Below are positions 26,491-36,187 of a DNA stretch of 64,000 nt, piece after piece. The stretch comes from JAJRPT01 sp965661945 (GTDB taxonomy: Bacteria > Bacteroidota > Ignavibacteria > Kapaibacteriales > UBA2268): NCBI GenBank assembly GCA_965661945.1, contig CBFIFP010000001.1, positions 248,001 through 312,000 on the forward strand. The letters are read 5' to 3'. Below the pieces are notes generated by a model that saw only the letters and a list, made by a program, of their open reading frames with translations, did no database searches and was not told the DNA's origin. How positions within the stretch are numbered: the first letter of the stretch is position 1; the number at the start of each line of letters is the position of its first letter. The position numbers and the translations under genes are program-made.

Positions 26491-27111
26491 TTATAATTTT
26501 ACTGATGGTTTGAATTTATCAGGGAATTTTTTGTCAATTACTTTATTCCATTCATCAATTCTTGGTTGAATTTCTTTTATTTCATTTGGAATTTTACCAG
26601 TGATTTTAACTTCGATAATATTATCACCTTTTTTGATTTTATTTACTACATCAATACCTTGAATTACTTTTCCAAATACTGTATGTTTTCCGTCTAACCA
26701 ACCAGTTTTTACGTGGGTGATGAAGAATTGACTACCGTTAGTGTTTGGTCCAGAGTTTGCCATTGATAATATGCCTGGTCCTGTGTGTTTTAAGTCGCCT
26801 CTTATTTCATCTTCAAATTTATATCCTGGGTCACCAGTCCCTGTTCCTAAAGGACATCCGCCTTGAATCATAAAGTTATCAATTACTCTATGGTAGTTTA
26901 AGCCATCGTAATATCCTCTCTGCGCTAGATTTATAAAATTTCCAACAGTTAAAGGTGTTTTATCGCCGTATAATTCGATAATTATATCGCCTTTATCTGT
27001 TTTTAAAGTAGCTAAGAGTTGTTCATCGCTGTTTTGGGACATTGCATCAGAGTAAACGAATAGTGATGTTGAAACAACAACAACTAACGCTAAAATAGAA
27101 AATAATTTCAT
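26491..27111 (-). CDS. Exported cyclophilin-type peptidyl-prolyl isomerase
   Basis: A 206-residue protein with a signal peptide (about 1-24, MKLFSILALVVVVSTSLFVYSDA). A cyclophilin domain follows, with FHRVI-like NYHRVIDNFMIQGGCP, FEDEI, LSMANSGPNTNGSQFFIT, LDGKHTVFGKV and a C-terminal extension. The active-site Arg, Phe, Gln and His residues are present. It speeds cis-trans isomerisation at proline, probably in the periplasm. ATG 27111 is preferred because AAGGA lies just upstream; the in-frame TTG at 27141 overlaps a promoter-like AT stretch. The gene is the last of a minus-strand group that starts with queD. Confidence 0.93.
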   Translation of the reverse strand: MKLFSILALVVVVSTSLFVYSDAMSQNSDEQLLATLKTDKGDIIIELYGDKTPLTVGNFINLAQRGYYDGLNYHRVIDNFMIQGGCPLGTGTGDPGYKFEDEIRGDLKHTGPGILSMANSGPNTNGSQFFITHVKTGWLDGKHTVFGKVIQGIDVVNKIKKGDNIIEVKITGKIPNEIKEIQPRIDEWNKVIDKKFPDKFKPSVKL

Positions 27112-27165
27112 AAGTTTTTCCTTTTTTATTAATAATAACAAATTATAATACGTTTCAAAAATAAA

Positions 27166-28242
27166 TTAGTTTTTAGGAATTGTAAAACTAAAAGTAGAAC
27201 CTTTACCTAACTCTGAAATTGCCCATATTTCTCCACCTAATAATTTTGAAAACTCTTTGCAAACTATAAGACCTAAGCCAGTTCCTTTTTCATTTTCAGT
27301 TCCTAAAGTGGTTGTATTAACATCAATTCTAAATAGATTTTCTAAAGCAAGTTCACTCATTCCTATTCCTGTATCAGAAATATTTATTTGATAATTTTTT
27401 AAGTTACTTTCTACTGAAATTGAAATTTTACCACCAGAAGGGGTAAACTTAATGGCGTTATTAATTAAATTCCTCAAAATTGTATTAACTAAGTTAGAAT
27501 CAGAATAAACTCTTACCTCTTCACCAACAAGGTTTTCAAAATGTATGTTTTTAGAAATAGCGGCAGTTAAATAAAGTTGGAAATTACCATCAACTAAGAA
27601 TTTCAAATCAAAAATATCAGGATTAAAACTAATTTTACCTCTTTGGGTTCTTGACCAAGTTAATAAATTTTCTAAAAGATTATAAATATTTTGTGCATTA
27701 TCTTTTAAATCAATTAAATATTCATTTAAGTCTTCTTTTTCAAGGTTATCATATTCTTTTACTAATGTATCGGTAGCTAATGCAAAAATTGATAAAGGAT
27801 TCTTTAGGTCATGAGCCATTATAGAAAAGAATTTATCTTTTGTAGCATTTAGTTCTCTTAATTCATTTTCTGTTCTAATTCTACGAATTGAAAACTTGAT
27901 AGCTTTTATTAAATCTTTTGAGTTTATATCTTCTTTATTAATAAAGTCTTGAGCTCCTTTATCTATTAAGTCTAATCCTAACTCTACATCATTTGAACCA
28001 GTGAGTAGGATTATCGGTATATTTGGATTTTTATCAAACACTTTATGAAAAGCTTCATTTTTTTCACCATCTGTCAAGTGCATATCTAATAGAATACAAT
28101 CAACTTGCTCGGAGTCCATTACTGAGAGACCATCTTTGATAGTATTTGCACTTAACAAATTTATTTCCTCACCTGTGAAAGTAAGTGTTTTTTTTATGAA
28201 TAAAAGGTCTAAATCTTTATCTTCTATAACTAATATATTCAT
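27166..28242 (-). CDS. Response regulator receiver fused to a histidine kinase (cytosolic hybrid)
   Basis: A 358-residue two-component protein with the receiver domain first (about 1-120, phospho-acceptor D53 in LLDMHLTD). A HisKA dimerisation helix follows, with H144 in IMAHDLKNPL, then a HATPase domain with the N box (LRNLINNAIKFTP), DTGIGM and GTGLGLIVCKEF. There is no membrane segment and no DNA-binding output. A receiver followed by a kinase is common in Bacteroidota as an intermediate in phosphorelays. Partner and signal are unknown. It lies 37 bases downstream of rnhB on the same strand. Confidence 0.93.
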   Translation of the reverse strand: MNILVIEDKDLDLLFIKKTLTFTGEEINLLSANTIKDGLSVMDSEQVDCILLDMHLTDGEKNEAFHKVFDKNPNIPIILLTGSNDVELGLDLIDKGAQDFINKEDINSKDLIKAIKFSIRRIRTENELRELNATKDKFFSIMAHDLKNPLSIFALATDTLVKEYDNLEKEDLNEYLIDLKDNAQNIYNLLENLLTWSRTQRGKISFNPDIFDLKFLVDGNFQLYLTAAISKNIHFENLVGEEVRVYSDSNLVNTILRNLINNAIKFTPSGGKISISVESNLKNYQINISDTGIGMSELALENLFRIDVNTTTLGTENEKGTGLGLIVCKEFSKLLGGEIWAISELGKGSTFSFTIPKN

Positions 28243-28279
28243 TTTAACTTTATTTTATTTGTTAAAAATAATTTACAAT

Positions 28280-28906
28280 TTAAAACATTTTTTCTTGGTT
28301 TGAAAGAATTTTATTTAAAAATGTTTTTCTGTGTAATGGCGTAATACCATATTTTTTTATCATATCAATATGCAGGGTAGTAGCGTAACCCTTATGTTTT
28401 GCAAAGCCGTAATTTGGATATTGTTTATCAGCAATATCACACATATAGTTATCTCTTATTACCTTTGCTACTATAGATGCAGCTGCAATTGAGTATGAAA
28501 TGCTGTCGCCTTTTACTATTAAAGTATATCCTATTTCAAATTTTGAAAACCTGTTCCCATCAATTAATATATGGGATGGCTTTATCCTTAATTTTTTAAT
28601 GCTATTTTTCATTGAAGAAATCGAAGCTTGCAGTATATTTATATCATCTATTATGTTATTATCAACGAAATCATACGAATATGTGAAATTTGATATAATT
28701 TCAGAGTAAATTTCTTTTCTTTTAGTTAAAGATAATTTTTTTGAATCATTTACTTTAGAAATAAATTCTAAATTTTTACTGCTTGACTCTAAAATGACTG
28801 AAGCACTAACTACCGGTCCTGCCAAACACCCCCTACCCACTTCATCTACTCCGGCTACAATTTGGTTTTTAGACCAATAAATTTCCTCGTGATTAAAATT
28901 AGGCAT
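28280..28906 (-). CDS. rnhB: Ribonuclease HII
   Basis: A 208-residue nuclease that cuts RNA in RNA-DNA hybrids, including single ribonucleotides left in DNA. The catalytic motif AGVDEVGRGCLAGPVV is complete (DEVGRG), followed by KLRIKPSHILIDG and AAASIVAKVIRD, so the four acidic residues are present. Its ATG overlaps the queD stop by one base, so the two genes form one transcription unit. Confidence 0.96.
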   Translation of the reverse strand: MPNFNHEEIYWSKNQIVAGVDEVGRGCLAGPVVSASVILESSSKNLEFISKVNDSKKLSLTKRKEIYSEIISNFTYSYDFVDNNIIDDINILQASISSMKNSIKKLRIKPSHILIDGNRFSKFEIGYTLIVKGDSISYSIAAASIVAKVIRDNYMCDIADKQYPNYGFAKHKGYATTLHIDMIKKYGITPLHRKTFLNKILSNQEKMF

Positions 28907-29352
28907 TACCTGATGTAATCATCAAATCTTTTTACAATAATGGGTTCACCCATATACTCTATAGAGTTATTCTCTGTTTCCCATAGTTTTATTTTAGATA
29001 ATTTAACCCCGTCTTGGAATTTGTCTTGTAATTCTTCCCAGAAAGCTACTACTAAGTTTTCTACAGTTGGAATTATACCTTTAAGAAATTCTACATCAAG
29101 GTTTAGATTTTTATGGTCAACTTTATAGACGATAACTTCGTTTAATATTTTCTTCAAAATCTTTAAATCAATTAAATAGCCCGAACCAAAATCTTGTTTT
29201 CCAGAAACTGTAACTTCCATAACATAGTTATGACCATGACCATTAACGCTGTTGCATTTATCAAATATTTGATAATTTTTTTCTTCTGACCATTCTGGAT
29301 TATGCAACCTATGAGATGCCGCAAATACTACTCTTCTTGTAACGTGAACCAT
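28906..29352 (-). CDS. queD: 6-carboxytetrahydropterin synthase / PTPS family
   Basis: A 148-residue pterin-synthase fold enzyme. Zinc ligands are seen as His in FAASHRLH and in NGHGHNY, with the catalytic Cys in DKCNSVNGHGH. The later segment GIIPTVENLVVAFWE is the family's substrate-binding strand with Glu. QueD makes carboxy-tetrahydropterin for 7-deazaguanine (queuosine) synthesis; related PTPS enzymes make tetrahydrobiopterin. An insertion (NPEWSEEKNYQIF) makes it longer than E. coli QueD (about 120 residues) and resembles eukaryote-like PTPS, so the exact product is uncertain. First gene of a unit with rnhB. Confidence 0.85.
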   Translation of the reverse strand: MVHVTRRVVFAASHRLHNPEWSEEKNYQIFDKCNSVNGHGHNYVMEVTVSGKQDFGSGYLIDLKILKKILNEVIVYKVDHKNLNLDVEFLKGIIPTVENLVVAFWEELQDKFQDGVKLSKIKLWETENNSIEYMGEPIIVKRFDDYIR

Positions 29353-29426
29353 ATATTTTTTATTTGTTGTTTTGTTTATAAACGTTTTAGAAACAAAAAT
29401 GTTGATTGAATTGTATTATATTAATA

Positions 29427-30233
29427 TTAATTTGTAAAGTTATAGTCAAAATTTAATACTTTTTCTGAGTTTTTGTATAAAAGTCCTTTTTTATCATTAA
29501 GTTGTAAATGAGTTGTATCTGTGGCTACGATTGTAAAACTTATTTTATTAACTGAACCTAAACTTGTACCAAGTTTATTAAATATAACATTTTCTATTTC
29601 AGATTTACTTATTATTAACTTATTTTGTTCAGATGTAATTATCTCATAAGTTTTATTTAAACTTAGTACTTTTTTTTCATCAAATTCTTCTGTGAAGTAA
29701 AGAAAAGCATGAACAGAATAAAATTCCCATTTTTTATCAAAACTTAATTCAATATCATCAGATAATGTGCTATTAGAAATTGTGAGGGACTCAAATACAT
29801 CTTCAACTTCGAAGTCATAATTATAAATTTGGTTATTGTCAGCAAACTCTATTGACATTTGATTATTATTAAATGAAAATGGGTTTGGGTCAATAAATAA
29901 ATAACTTGGATAGAATGATGATATGTAAAAAGTTAACTCTTGATTATTTAGTTTAAAAGAGTTTACCTCTCCAAATTCATTTCCTTTTTTGAAATGAGAA
30001 GCGAAAACATATCTTAATTGAGTTTCATCATTTTCTGGAAAACTTGGATTATTGGTTGATGACCTAAATATGAAGTCGAAGTCATTTGGGTTAATATTTA
30101 TAAAATTTGATAATGTGTCTGGCTTAATTATACCATTTGCACCTTCCCAAAGTGAGTTTCTATAAGTTGTTTCGTCATCTCCACATGAGGAGATGAATAA
30201 GGATATTACAAAAATTAATATTATGTTTTTCAT
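29427..30233 (-). CDS. Lipoprotein of unknown function
   Basis: A 268-residue lipoprotein with signal MKNIILIFVISLFISSC and a lipobox Cys followed by GDDE. The mature part is rich in Asn, Phe and Ser with alternating hydrophobic residues, suggesting beta structure. I recognise no domain. The ATG at 30233 is chosen because it gives a correct lipoprotein signal; it follows the gatB stop by one base, so it is co-transcribed with gatB, an unrelated housekeeping gene. Confidence 0.75.
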   Translation of the reverse strand: MKNIILIFVISLFISSCGDDETTYRNSLWEGANGIIKPDTLSNFININPNDFDFIFRSSTNNPSFPENDETQLRYVFASHFKKGNEFGEVNSFKLNNQELTFYISSFYPSYLFIDPNPFSFNNNQMSIEFADNNQIYNYDFEVEDVFESLTISNSTLSDDIELSFDKKWEFYSVHAFLYFTEEFDEKKVLSLNKTYEIITSEQNKLIISKSEIENVIFNKLGTSLGSVNKISFTIVATDTTHLQLNDKKGLLYKNSEKVLNFDYNFTN

Positions 30234-30234
30234 T

Positions 30235-31683
30235 TTACATTTCCAAATATTTTTTAACAATATCAGAAACCATTTGAGGATTTGCTTTTCCTTTGGTTCC
30301 TTTCATAATTTGACCAACAAAAAATCCGAGAACTCTATCTTTTCCTTGTTTAAATTTTTCAACTTCATCAGGATTATCGTCAACTAATTTTTTTGCAAGT
30401 GATTCAATTAGTCCAGAATCGCTTACTTGAACTAAGCCCTTTTCTTCTACGATTATTTTGGGTGATTTGCTTTTTTCTATTACTTCTGGGAAAATATCTT
30501 TTGCAATTTGATTTGAAATAGTTCCAGTATTTACTAAATCTACTATTTCAGCAATTTGACTTTCAGATATTCCAAGCTCAAAAATTGGTAAATCTTTTTC
30601 AGATTTTAATCTCAATACTTCTGTCATTATCCAATTACTTACTAATTTATAAGTCTTTGGGCTTTTATCTTGCAGAAGTGAGCAGGTTTTTTCGTAATAA
30701 TTAGCTAATTCTATTTCTTCCACTAAAACGCCAGCATCATAAAGAGGAATATCATAGTCGTTATGAATGCGATATTTTCTCTCAAGAGGCATTTCTGGAA
30801 GTTCTGATTTGATTTTTTCAATCATTTCAGATGTTACTTTAACCATTGGTAAATCTGCCTCAGGGAAATAACGGTAATCCCTTGCGGTTTCTTTGGTTCT
30901 CATAGCAACAGTTATGTTTTTTGCTCCATCCCACATTCTTGTTTCTTGAAGAACTTTTCCACCTGATTCAATAAGTTCTATTTGTCTGTTTATTTCAAAT
31001 TCTATTGCTTTTTCTACGTTTCTGAAAGAGTTTAAGTTTTTCACTTCAGTTTTAGTTCCAAATACTTCAGAACCAACTGGCATAACGGACACGTTGGCAT
31101 CACATCTTAATGCTCCTTCTTCCATATTACCGCTACTTACGCCTGTATAAAGCAGTATTTGTTTTAATTGCATTAGGTACTGGTATGCCTCGGCAGAAGA
31201 ACGAATTACTGGTTCTGTAACTATTTCAATTAAGGCAACTCCTGCCCTATTGAAATCGAGCAGTGTGTCTATATCTAAATCGTGAATTGACTTTCCTGAG
31301 TCTTCTTCCATGTGAATACGAGTTATTCCAATTTTCTTTTTTTCGCCATTTAACTCAATTTCTACAAAACCATCATAACAAATTGGACCTTCGTGTTGAG
31401 AAATTTGATAGCCCTTTGGTAAATCTGGATAAAAATAATTTTTCCTGTCAAATCTATTTATTTCTCTAATATTACAGTTTGTTGCTAAACCAACTTTAAT
31501 TGCATATTCAACTAATTTTTTATTTAAAAATGGTAAAGCGCCAGGAAGTCCGAGTGTTACTGGGTCAGTATTATGATTTGGATTATCTCCAAAATTAGTG
31601 GAACTTCCAGAAAATGCCTTACTATTTGTTAGTAATTGGGTGTGAACTTCTAAACCAATTACGCAAGAATATTTATTTCTCAT
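30235..31683 (-). CDS. gatB: Aspartyl/glutamyl-tRNA(Asn/Gln) amidotransferase subunit B
   Basis: A 482-residue subunit of the GatCAB complex, which turns misacylated Glu-tRNA-Gln or Asp-tRNA-Asn into the correct form. It starts CVIGLEVHTQLLT and contains the GatB landmarks LGLPGALPFLN, FDRKNYFYPDLPKGYQISQ (cited in part), HMEEDSGKS, DFNRAGVALIEIVTEP and a C-terminal YqeY-like tail with GKANPQMVSDIVKKYL. Length is normal. gatA and gatC are not in the window. Confidence 0.97.
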   Translation of the reverse strand: MRNKYSCVIGLEVHTQLLTNSKAFSGSSTNFGDNPNHNTDPVTLGLPGALPFLNKKLVEYAIKVGLATNCNIREINRFDRKNYFYPDLPKGYQISQHEGPICYDGFVEIELNGEKKKIGITRIHMEEDSGKSIHDLDIDTLLDFNRAGVALIEIVTEPVIRSSAEAYQYLMQLKQILLYTGVSSGNMEEGALRCDANVSVMPVGSEVFGTKTEVKNLNSFRNVEKAIEFEINRQIELIESGGKVLQETRMWDGAKNITVAMRTKETARDYRYFPEADLPMVKVTSEMIEKIKSELPEMPLERKYRIHNDYDIPLYDAGVLVEEIELANYYEKTCSLLQDKSPKTYKLVSNWIMTEVLRLKSEKDLPIFELGISESQIAEIVDLVNTGTISNQIAKDIFPEVIEKSKSPKIIVEEKGLVQVSDSGLIESLAKKLVDDNPDEVEKFKQGKDRVLGFFVGQIMKGTKGKANPQMVSDIVKKYLEM

Positions 31684-31783
31684 CTATATTTAATATTTTT
31701 TTTTTAAATTTGGGAAAATTAAAATGCAATTTAAGAAAGAAACACTTAAATTGTGAATTATAAAATTAAAAAATGAGGCAAAA

Positions 31784-32416
31784 ATGAAAAAATATATATT
31801 AATATCACTAATTTTTTTGGTTACAACAGCATATTCTCAAACAAGCGAGGGCTTTATTAAAGCAGCTTTCAATGCTATTCAATCACAAGATTATAAAACG
31901 GCAATTGAAAATTATACAAAATCAATCGAAAATAATGATACTTATGCTCCAGCTTTTTATGGTCGTGGGTTGGCTTATTTTTATTCTAAACAAATAAATG
32001 AAGCGATTGCAGATTTTAATAAAGCTTTGCAAATTGATAAGAATTATTTTGAAGCGCACTACGCAAAAGGGATTTGTGATTTGAATAACTCGAAATTTAA
32101 AGAAGCAATCACTAATTATGATAAAGCATTAGCGATTAGTAATGAGTTTCCTGAAGCATTTTATGCAAGAGCAAACGCTTATTATTACTTAGAAAATTAT
32201 CAGAATGCTCTAACTGATTATACAAAATCAATTCAATTGCAGCCAGATTATGGTCTTGCGTATTATGGAAGAGCAATCACTAATAAGATACTTGGTTACA
32301 ATGACGCTGCTTTGAAGGATTTTGATAAGTATATGGAATTAAACGGAAACGATGATGGACTTCAAACTGAAGTAGCACGTTTAATTAAAGAAATTGAAAC
32401 AAGCGGAAAAAAATGA
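31784..32416 (+). CDS. Secreted tetratricopeptide-repeat protein
   Basis: A 210-residue protein with an N-terminal signal (residues 1-18, ending TTAYSQ), followed by five TPR motifs from about residue 22 to 190. The repeats are regular (for example AIENYTKSIENNDTYAPAFYGRG and AIADFNKALQIDKNYFEAHYAKG, given here in separate pieces). TPR arrays bind peptides or partner proteins, so a periplasmic scaffold role is likely but the partner is unknown. The ATG has an AGG-containing site upstream and the gene ends in a hairpin terminator. Confidence 0.88.
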   Translation: MKKYILISLIFLVTTAYSQTSEGFIKAAFNAIQSQDYKTAIENYTKSIENNDTYAPAFYGRGLAYFYSKQINEAIADFNKALQIDKNYFEAHYAKGICDLNNSKFKEAITNYDKALAISNEFPEAFYARANAYYYLENYQNALTDYTKSIQLQPDYGLAYYGRAITNKILGYNDAALKDFDKYMELNGNDDGLQTEVARLIKEIETSGKK

Positions 32417-32450
32417 GTATTATTTTTTTTTTTAAGTACTTCTAATTATA

Positions 32451-32482
32451 TAAAGACACGTTTTATCGTGTCTTTTTTTTTA
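32451..32482 (+). terminator. Terminator after the TPR gene
   Basis: AAAGACACG, TTTTAT loop, CGTGTCTTT followed by more T. A perfect nine-base stem. Confidence 0.92.
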
Positions 32483-32705
32483 CATTATTGAATTTTTAGT
32501 ATTCATTTTTTGCGAAATATTAACTTTTGCTTATTGTATTTGGGATTATTTAGCACTCGATTTTACACTATTTTTTGGCGAAATTTGCAAAAATGTGCAT
32601 TTTTTATTTTTGTTATTTATATGTTTTATTTAATATTTGTGCATTTAATATTGAAATCCCACTTAATAAGATGATTATTAGAATTAATATTACTCTCATA
32701 ATACT

Positions 32706-34552
32706 CTACCTTTTAATAAATTTAAAAACTTTTTTTTCATTTATAATTAAAAAATAAACACCTATACTAAGGTTAGATACATTTATTTCTTTGTTTTTAA
32801 TATCAGTTATATTTAAAAATTCCTTTCCTACTAAATCTAAAATTTTTATTGAATTAATACTATCTATCTTTCCAAGATAAATAATATCATTTACAGGGTT
32901 TGGAAAAAATATAATATCATTATTAGGGTCTAAAGTATCAATTGGGTCGATAGAATCTGTTGGATTTATATAATTTATAACATCATTCAAATCAATAGAA
33001 ATAAAAAAACCAATAGTTGTACGATTATTGAAAAGTCCACCTGGTTTTGTCCTTAAACTACCAGTTGCACCGAACGTGTTTAAGATATTATTTTTCACAC
33101 TTATATCATTATTATCACGACCACCTAAATCATAATATGAATACCAATGTTTAAAATAATGCAAATCTAAAATAAAAATAAAACCTGTAGGACCACCGCT
33201 AGTATCCCTATCAGTAGTAAATGGATTTTTACCTTTTTCTATATTTTTACAACTTGTTCTACCCGCAGTCCATAAAACATTATTTTCATCAATGTCGAAG
33301 TCATAATCAATTAAGCTATCATCAAAACAACCAAAACCAAAATCCCATTCTAATTCATTGTTTCTATTATACTTTACAAATACTAAATGCCCAGTTCTTT
33401 TAAAAACTGAATCTTTTCTTGGTTTTTCTCTTAATGCTCCAACATTTAATATTAAATTTCTATCTATATCATATTTAACTTTATAGCTTAAATTATTATC
33501 TCCCGAATAAAAAGTCCCATACTTAAGCGTAGTCCCGGCAGTATCAATTTTGAATACTTGTGTTTGCCAGCCAGTATTATTCCATTGCCCTTCAATTGTG
33601 ATTCCTTCTTTTTGTTCTGCATCTTCGGTTACTATTGCAAATATATGATTTCCATCTTTAGTTGCTCTATATCCCCATAAATCCCAAGAAAATGCTACTT
33701 CATCTTCAAAAACATCTAAACCAGTTAATACCTCACTTACATCTCCTCTATTTCCAAAATATGTTCCCCATATATATTTTCCATCTTGTGTAAACTTTGA
33801 AATATAAGTAGTATAATATGTTTCTTCATCTGTACTTGGTTTTCCAACTTCAGTATAAATTGCATCTTCATTAGTAGGAAGTATTATATTTTAAGTGTGT
33901 TTTTGCCGGTAGAGCTTGTTGTCCCACCAAGATAAATATTTCCTGTTTCGTCAATCACCATTCGGCATTGAATTTCTGCTATATTGCCACCCCAAAAGGT
34001 TGACCAAACATATTCTCCATCAGTTGTGAATTTTGCAAGATAAAAATCGCTTGCGCCTTTGTAATCTTTTTGACTTGCATCATCTGAAACTATTATATCA
34101 TTGGACTCCGTTCTACCAGCAACAATTATATCATCATTTTTATCAATCGCTACAGAATATAAAACATCAGACCCTGACCCACCAAGGAAAGTTGACCAAA
34201 TAACATCGCCTTCTGGGTTCCATTTCACAATAAACATATCGTGGTTTAAGTTTTTTTCTTTTTGGAAAGCATTTCCTACGATAGGTAAATCAGGGCTTCC
34301 AGTGTATCCTACTTGAATAAAATTCCCTTGACTATCGAAATTACCGTCATTAATGCAGTCATAACCCGACCCACCGAAATAAGTCGAGAATAAAATTCTG
34401 TCATCGTCCCAATAGTTTTAGTCAAGAAGTTGCGGTTGCTCTTTTTGTTTAAATCTTTGCAATAATTCAGGGTTATTAATAGGAGGCATTTCAGGATATT
34501 TGATAACATCTTGGGATTGAAGGAAAAAAGAAAATAGGATTAAGATAAACAT
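32706..34552 (-). pseudogene. Broken T9SS-exported beta-propeller (SBBP-type) protein
   Basis: Read on the minus strand from ATG 34552 the sequence encodes a signal peptide (MFILILFSFFLQSQ), then stops at an in-frame TAA (34418-34420, codon 45). Beyond it the same frame resumes without a gap of sense, with STYFGGSGYDC and WSTFLGGSGSDV repeats, down to a TAA at 33884-33886. One base must be gained near 33888-33890; after that the other frame is open to 32706 with WGTYFGN repeats. It ends in a Por secretion (T9SS) sorting domain (FFPNPVND, KILDLVGKE, GVYFLIIN). Repaired, it would be about 615 residues. Two independent lesions suggest a pseudogene; assembly errors cannot be excluded. A TATTTTTG -7 box (complement of 34581-34588) is still present upstream. 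Confidence 0.85.
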
Positions 34553-34877
34553 AAATTTGCTTTTATATAGTTTATATTTACAAAAATAATAATTTTTTTT
34601 TATTTTTGTATTTAATATCAGCTAAACAACACATCAAAGGTGCAAAAAAGTTACAGTTTAGTGTATTTATTTTCTAAGAAATTTTGGAAAAAAGAAGATT
34701 AAAGAAAGATAAAAAATTGAATTATATTTAATAACTGGATATTTTACTTCGCTTAATATGACATGCATTTCGACTACTTTCATTGATCTTAAACCACAAG
34801 AAATCTTGATTTTACAATTTGGGTTTATTATTATAGATATATAATATATTTATTATTTTTTAAAAAAGATGAATATA
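34553..34877. other. Intergenic gap upstream of the propeller pseudogene
   Basis: 325 bases between ruvC and the pseudogene on the same strand. It holds the pseudogene's -7 box and one degenerate copy of a short TCGAA-containing motif (34769-34786). No reading frame or RNA gene is recognised. Confidence 0.45.
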
Positions 34878-35414
34878 TTACATCAATTTATCAGGGTTGT
34901 CTTTTATGTATTCTTTCCAATTCTTGCTGGTGCTTTTCGATTTGCCACGAGAAAAACAATAACAAAGTGCAATAGAAAGCGCATCTGTTGAATCAAAGAG
35001 TTCTGGGGTTTCTTTAATATTTAAAATTGTTTTAACCATATATTGAACTTGCTCTTTAGATGCGTGTCCCCTACCTGTAACGCTTTTTTTTACTTCGTTA
35101 GGGGAGTATTCAAAAATTTCAGCATTATTAGTAGTGCCTGCAAGCATGGCAGCGGCTCTTGCGTGGGTTAATTTAATTAACGATTGAGTATTCTTAGCAT
35201 TAAAGACGGTTTCTATGCAAACTATTTCTGCATTATATTGTTTAATTTTCGATGAAAGTTTAGCAAAAAGTAGGTCAATTCTTTTGGGGAAGTTATCTTC
35301 CATTTTTTTAATGCGAATAACTCCATATTCAAGAAGTTTGTATTTATTATTAACAAATTCGATAGCACCCCAACCGCAATTAACAGAGCCAGGGTCTATT
35401 CCAAACACTATCAT
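34878..35414 (-). CDS. ruvC: Crossover junction endodeoxyribonuclease RuvC
   Basis: A 178-residue Holliday junction resolvase. The four acidic residues are visible: D7 in FGIDPGSVNCGWG, E68 in VCIETVFNAKNTQS, and D141 and D144 in FDSTDALSIAL. The HARAAAM and EYSPNEVKKSVTGRGHASKEQV segments between them match the family. RuvC works with RuvAB, which are not in the window. Its ATG shares bases with the yebC stop, so it is the last gene of the rlmD-fabA-yebC-ruvC run. Confidence 0.96.
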   Translation of the reverse strand: MIVFGIDPGSVNCGWGAIEFVNNKYKLLEYGVIRIKKMEDNFPKRIDLLFAKLSSKIKQYNAEIVCIETVFNAKNTQSLIKLTHARAAAMLAGTTNNAEIFEYSPNEVKKSVTGRGHASKEQVQYMVKTILNIKETPELFDSTDALSIALCYCFSRGKSKSTSKNWKEYIKDNPDKLM

Positions 35415-36163
35415 TATTCTAACTCACTTGAAATTGTTTCATCTATCTCAAAGTTTGTAAAAACATTCTGAACATCATCAATATCTTCAATCATTTCAAT
35501 AAATTTCATAATTTTTTTAGCAGCAGAAATCTCAGAAATGGTTAAAAATTCATTTGGAACATATTCCAATTGGGACTCTTCTATATTAATCCCTTTATCA
35601 TCCAAGAATTTATTAACTTCACCAAACATCTTCATTTGGCAAACAATTCGACTTACATCTTCGTTAAACTCCAAATCATCACCACCAGATTCAATTGCGA
35701 GATCTAATAATTCTTCTTCATTAAGTGCATCATTTTTAATAGTAATAACGCCTTTTCTAGTAAAATTCCACATTACAGAACCATTTTCACCAAGATTTCC
35801 GCCATATTTTGAGAATGTCATTCTTAAAGCAGGAACAGTTCTTCTTTTGTTATCAGTTAAAGTTTCTACAATAACAGCAACTCCATCAGGCGCATATCCT
35901 TCAAAGGTAATTTCCTCAAATCTATCATTGCCACTTTCTCCAGTTCCCCTTTTAATTGCCCTTGAAATATTTTCATTTGGCATAGAGTTAAGCCGAGCTA
36001 CTTTAAGAGCAAGGCGAAGTCTTGGGTTAGCATCAGGGTCTGGACCGTTATCTCTAGCTGCAATAGTGATTTCTTTGCCAATTCGAGTAAAAATCTTGCC
36101 TTTTTTTGCGTCTTGTCTTCCTTTTCTGTGCTTTATATTTGCCCACTTACTGTGACCAGCCAT
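35414..36163 (-). CDS. yebC: YebC/PmpR-family protein
   Basis: A 249-residue protein with the family start MAGHSKWANIKHRKGRQDAKKG (cited in part: AGHSKWANIKHRK), then the NMPNENI-like segment MPNENISRAIKRG, FEGYAPDGVAVIVE and the acidic C-terminal region. YebC proteins were long called transcriptional regulators; more recent work links them to translation of proline-rich stretches. It lies directly before ruvC, a common and conserved neighbour of yebC. Confidence 0.96.
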   Translation of the reverse strand: MAGHSKWANIKHRKGRQDAKKGKIFTRIGKEITIAARDNGPDPDANPRLRLALKVARLNSMPNENISRAIKRGTGESGNDRFEEITFEGYAPDGVAVIVETLTDNKRRTVPALRMTFSKYGGNLGENGSVMWNFTRKGVITIKNDALNEEELLDLAIESGGDDLEFNEDVSRIVCQMKMFGEVNKFLDDKGINIEESQLEYVPNEFLTISEISAAKKIMKFIEMIEDIDDVQNVFTNFEIDETISSELE

Positions 36164-36187
36164 AAATTCCCTTAACTTACCAAATAA

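Noticed and set aside
32575..32757. Hydrophobic open frame of 60 codons between the TPR gene and the pseudogene
   Set aside because: TTG start, no ribosome binding site, composition typical of translated AT-rich noise, and it overlaps the end of the pseudogene.
33884..33898. Programmed -1 frameshift site in the propeller gene
   Set aside because: The zero-frame codons ACA CTT AAA ATA do not form an X XXY YYZ slippery heptamer. With the separate stop codon upstream, mutation is the simpler reading.
34309..34509. Open frame of 66 codons on the minus strand at the start of the propeller pseudogene
   Set aside because: It is out of frame with the signal peptide and the STYFGGSGYDC repeat. The true frame begins at 34552 and contains the in-frame TAA.
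35538..36155. Open frame of 205 codons on the plus strand across yebC
   Set aside because: It covers the complement of the yebC frame and has no domain or site of its own. It is long only because the opposite strand lacks stop complements.
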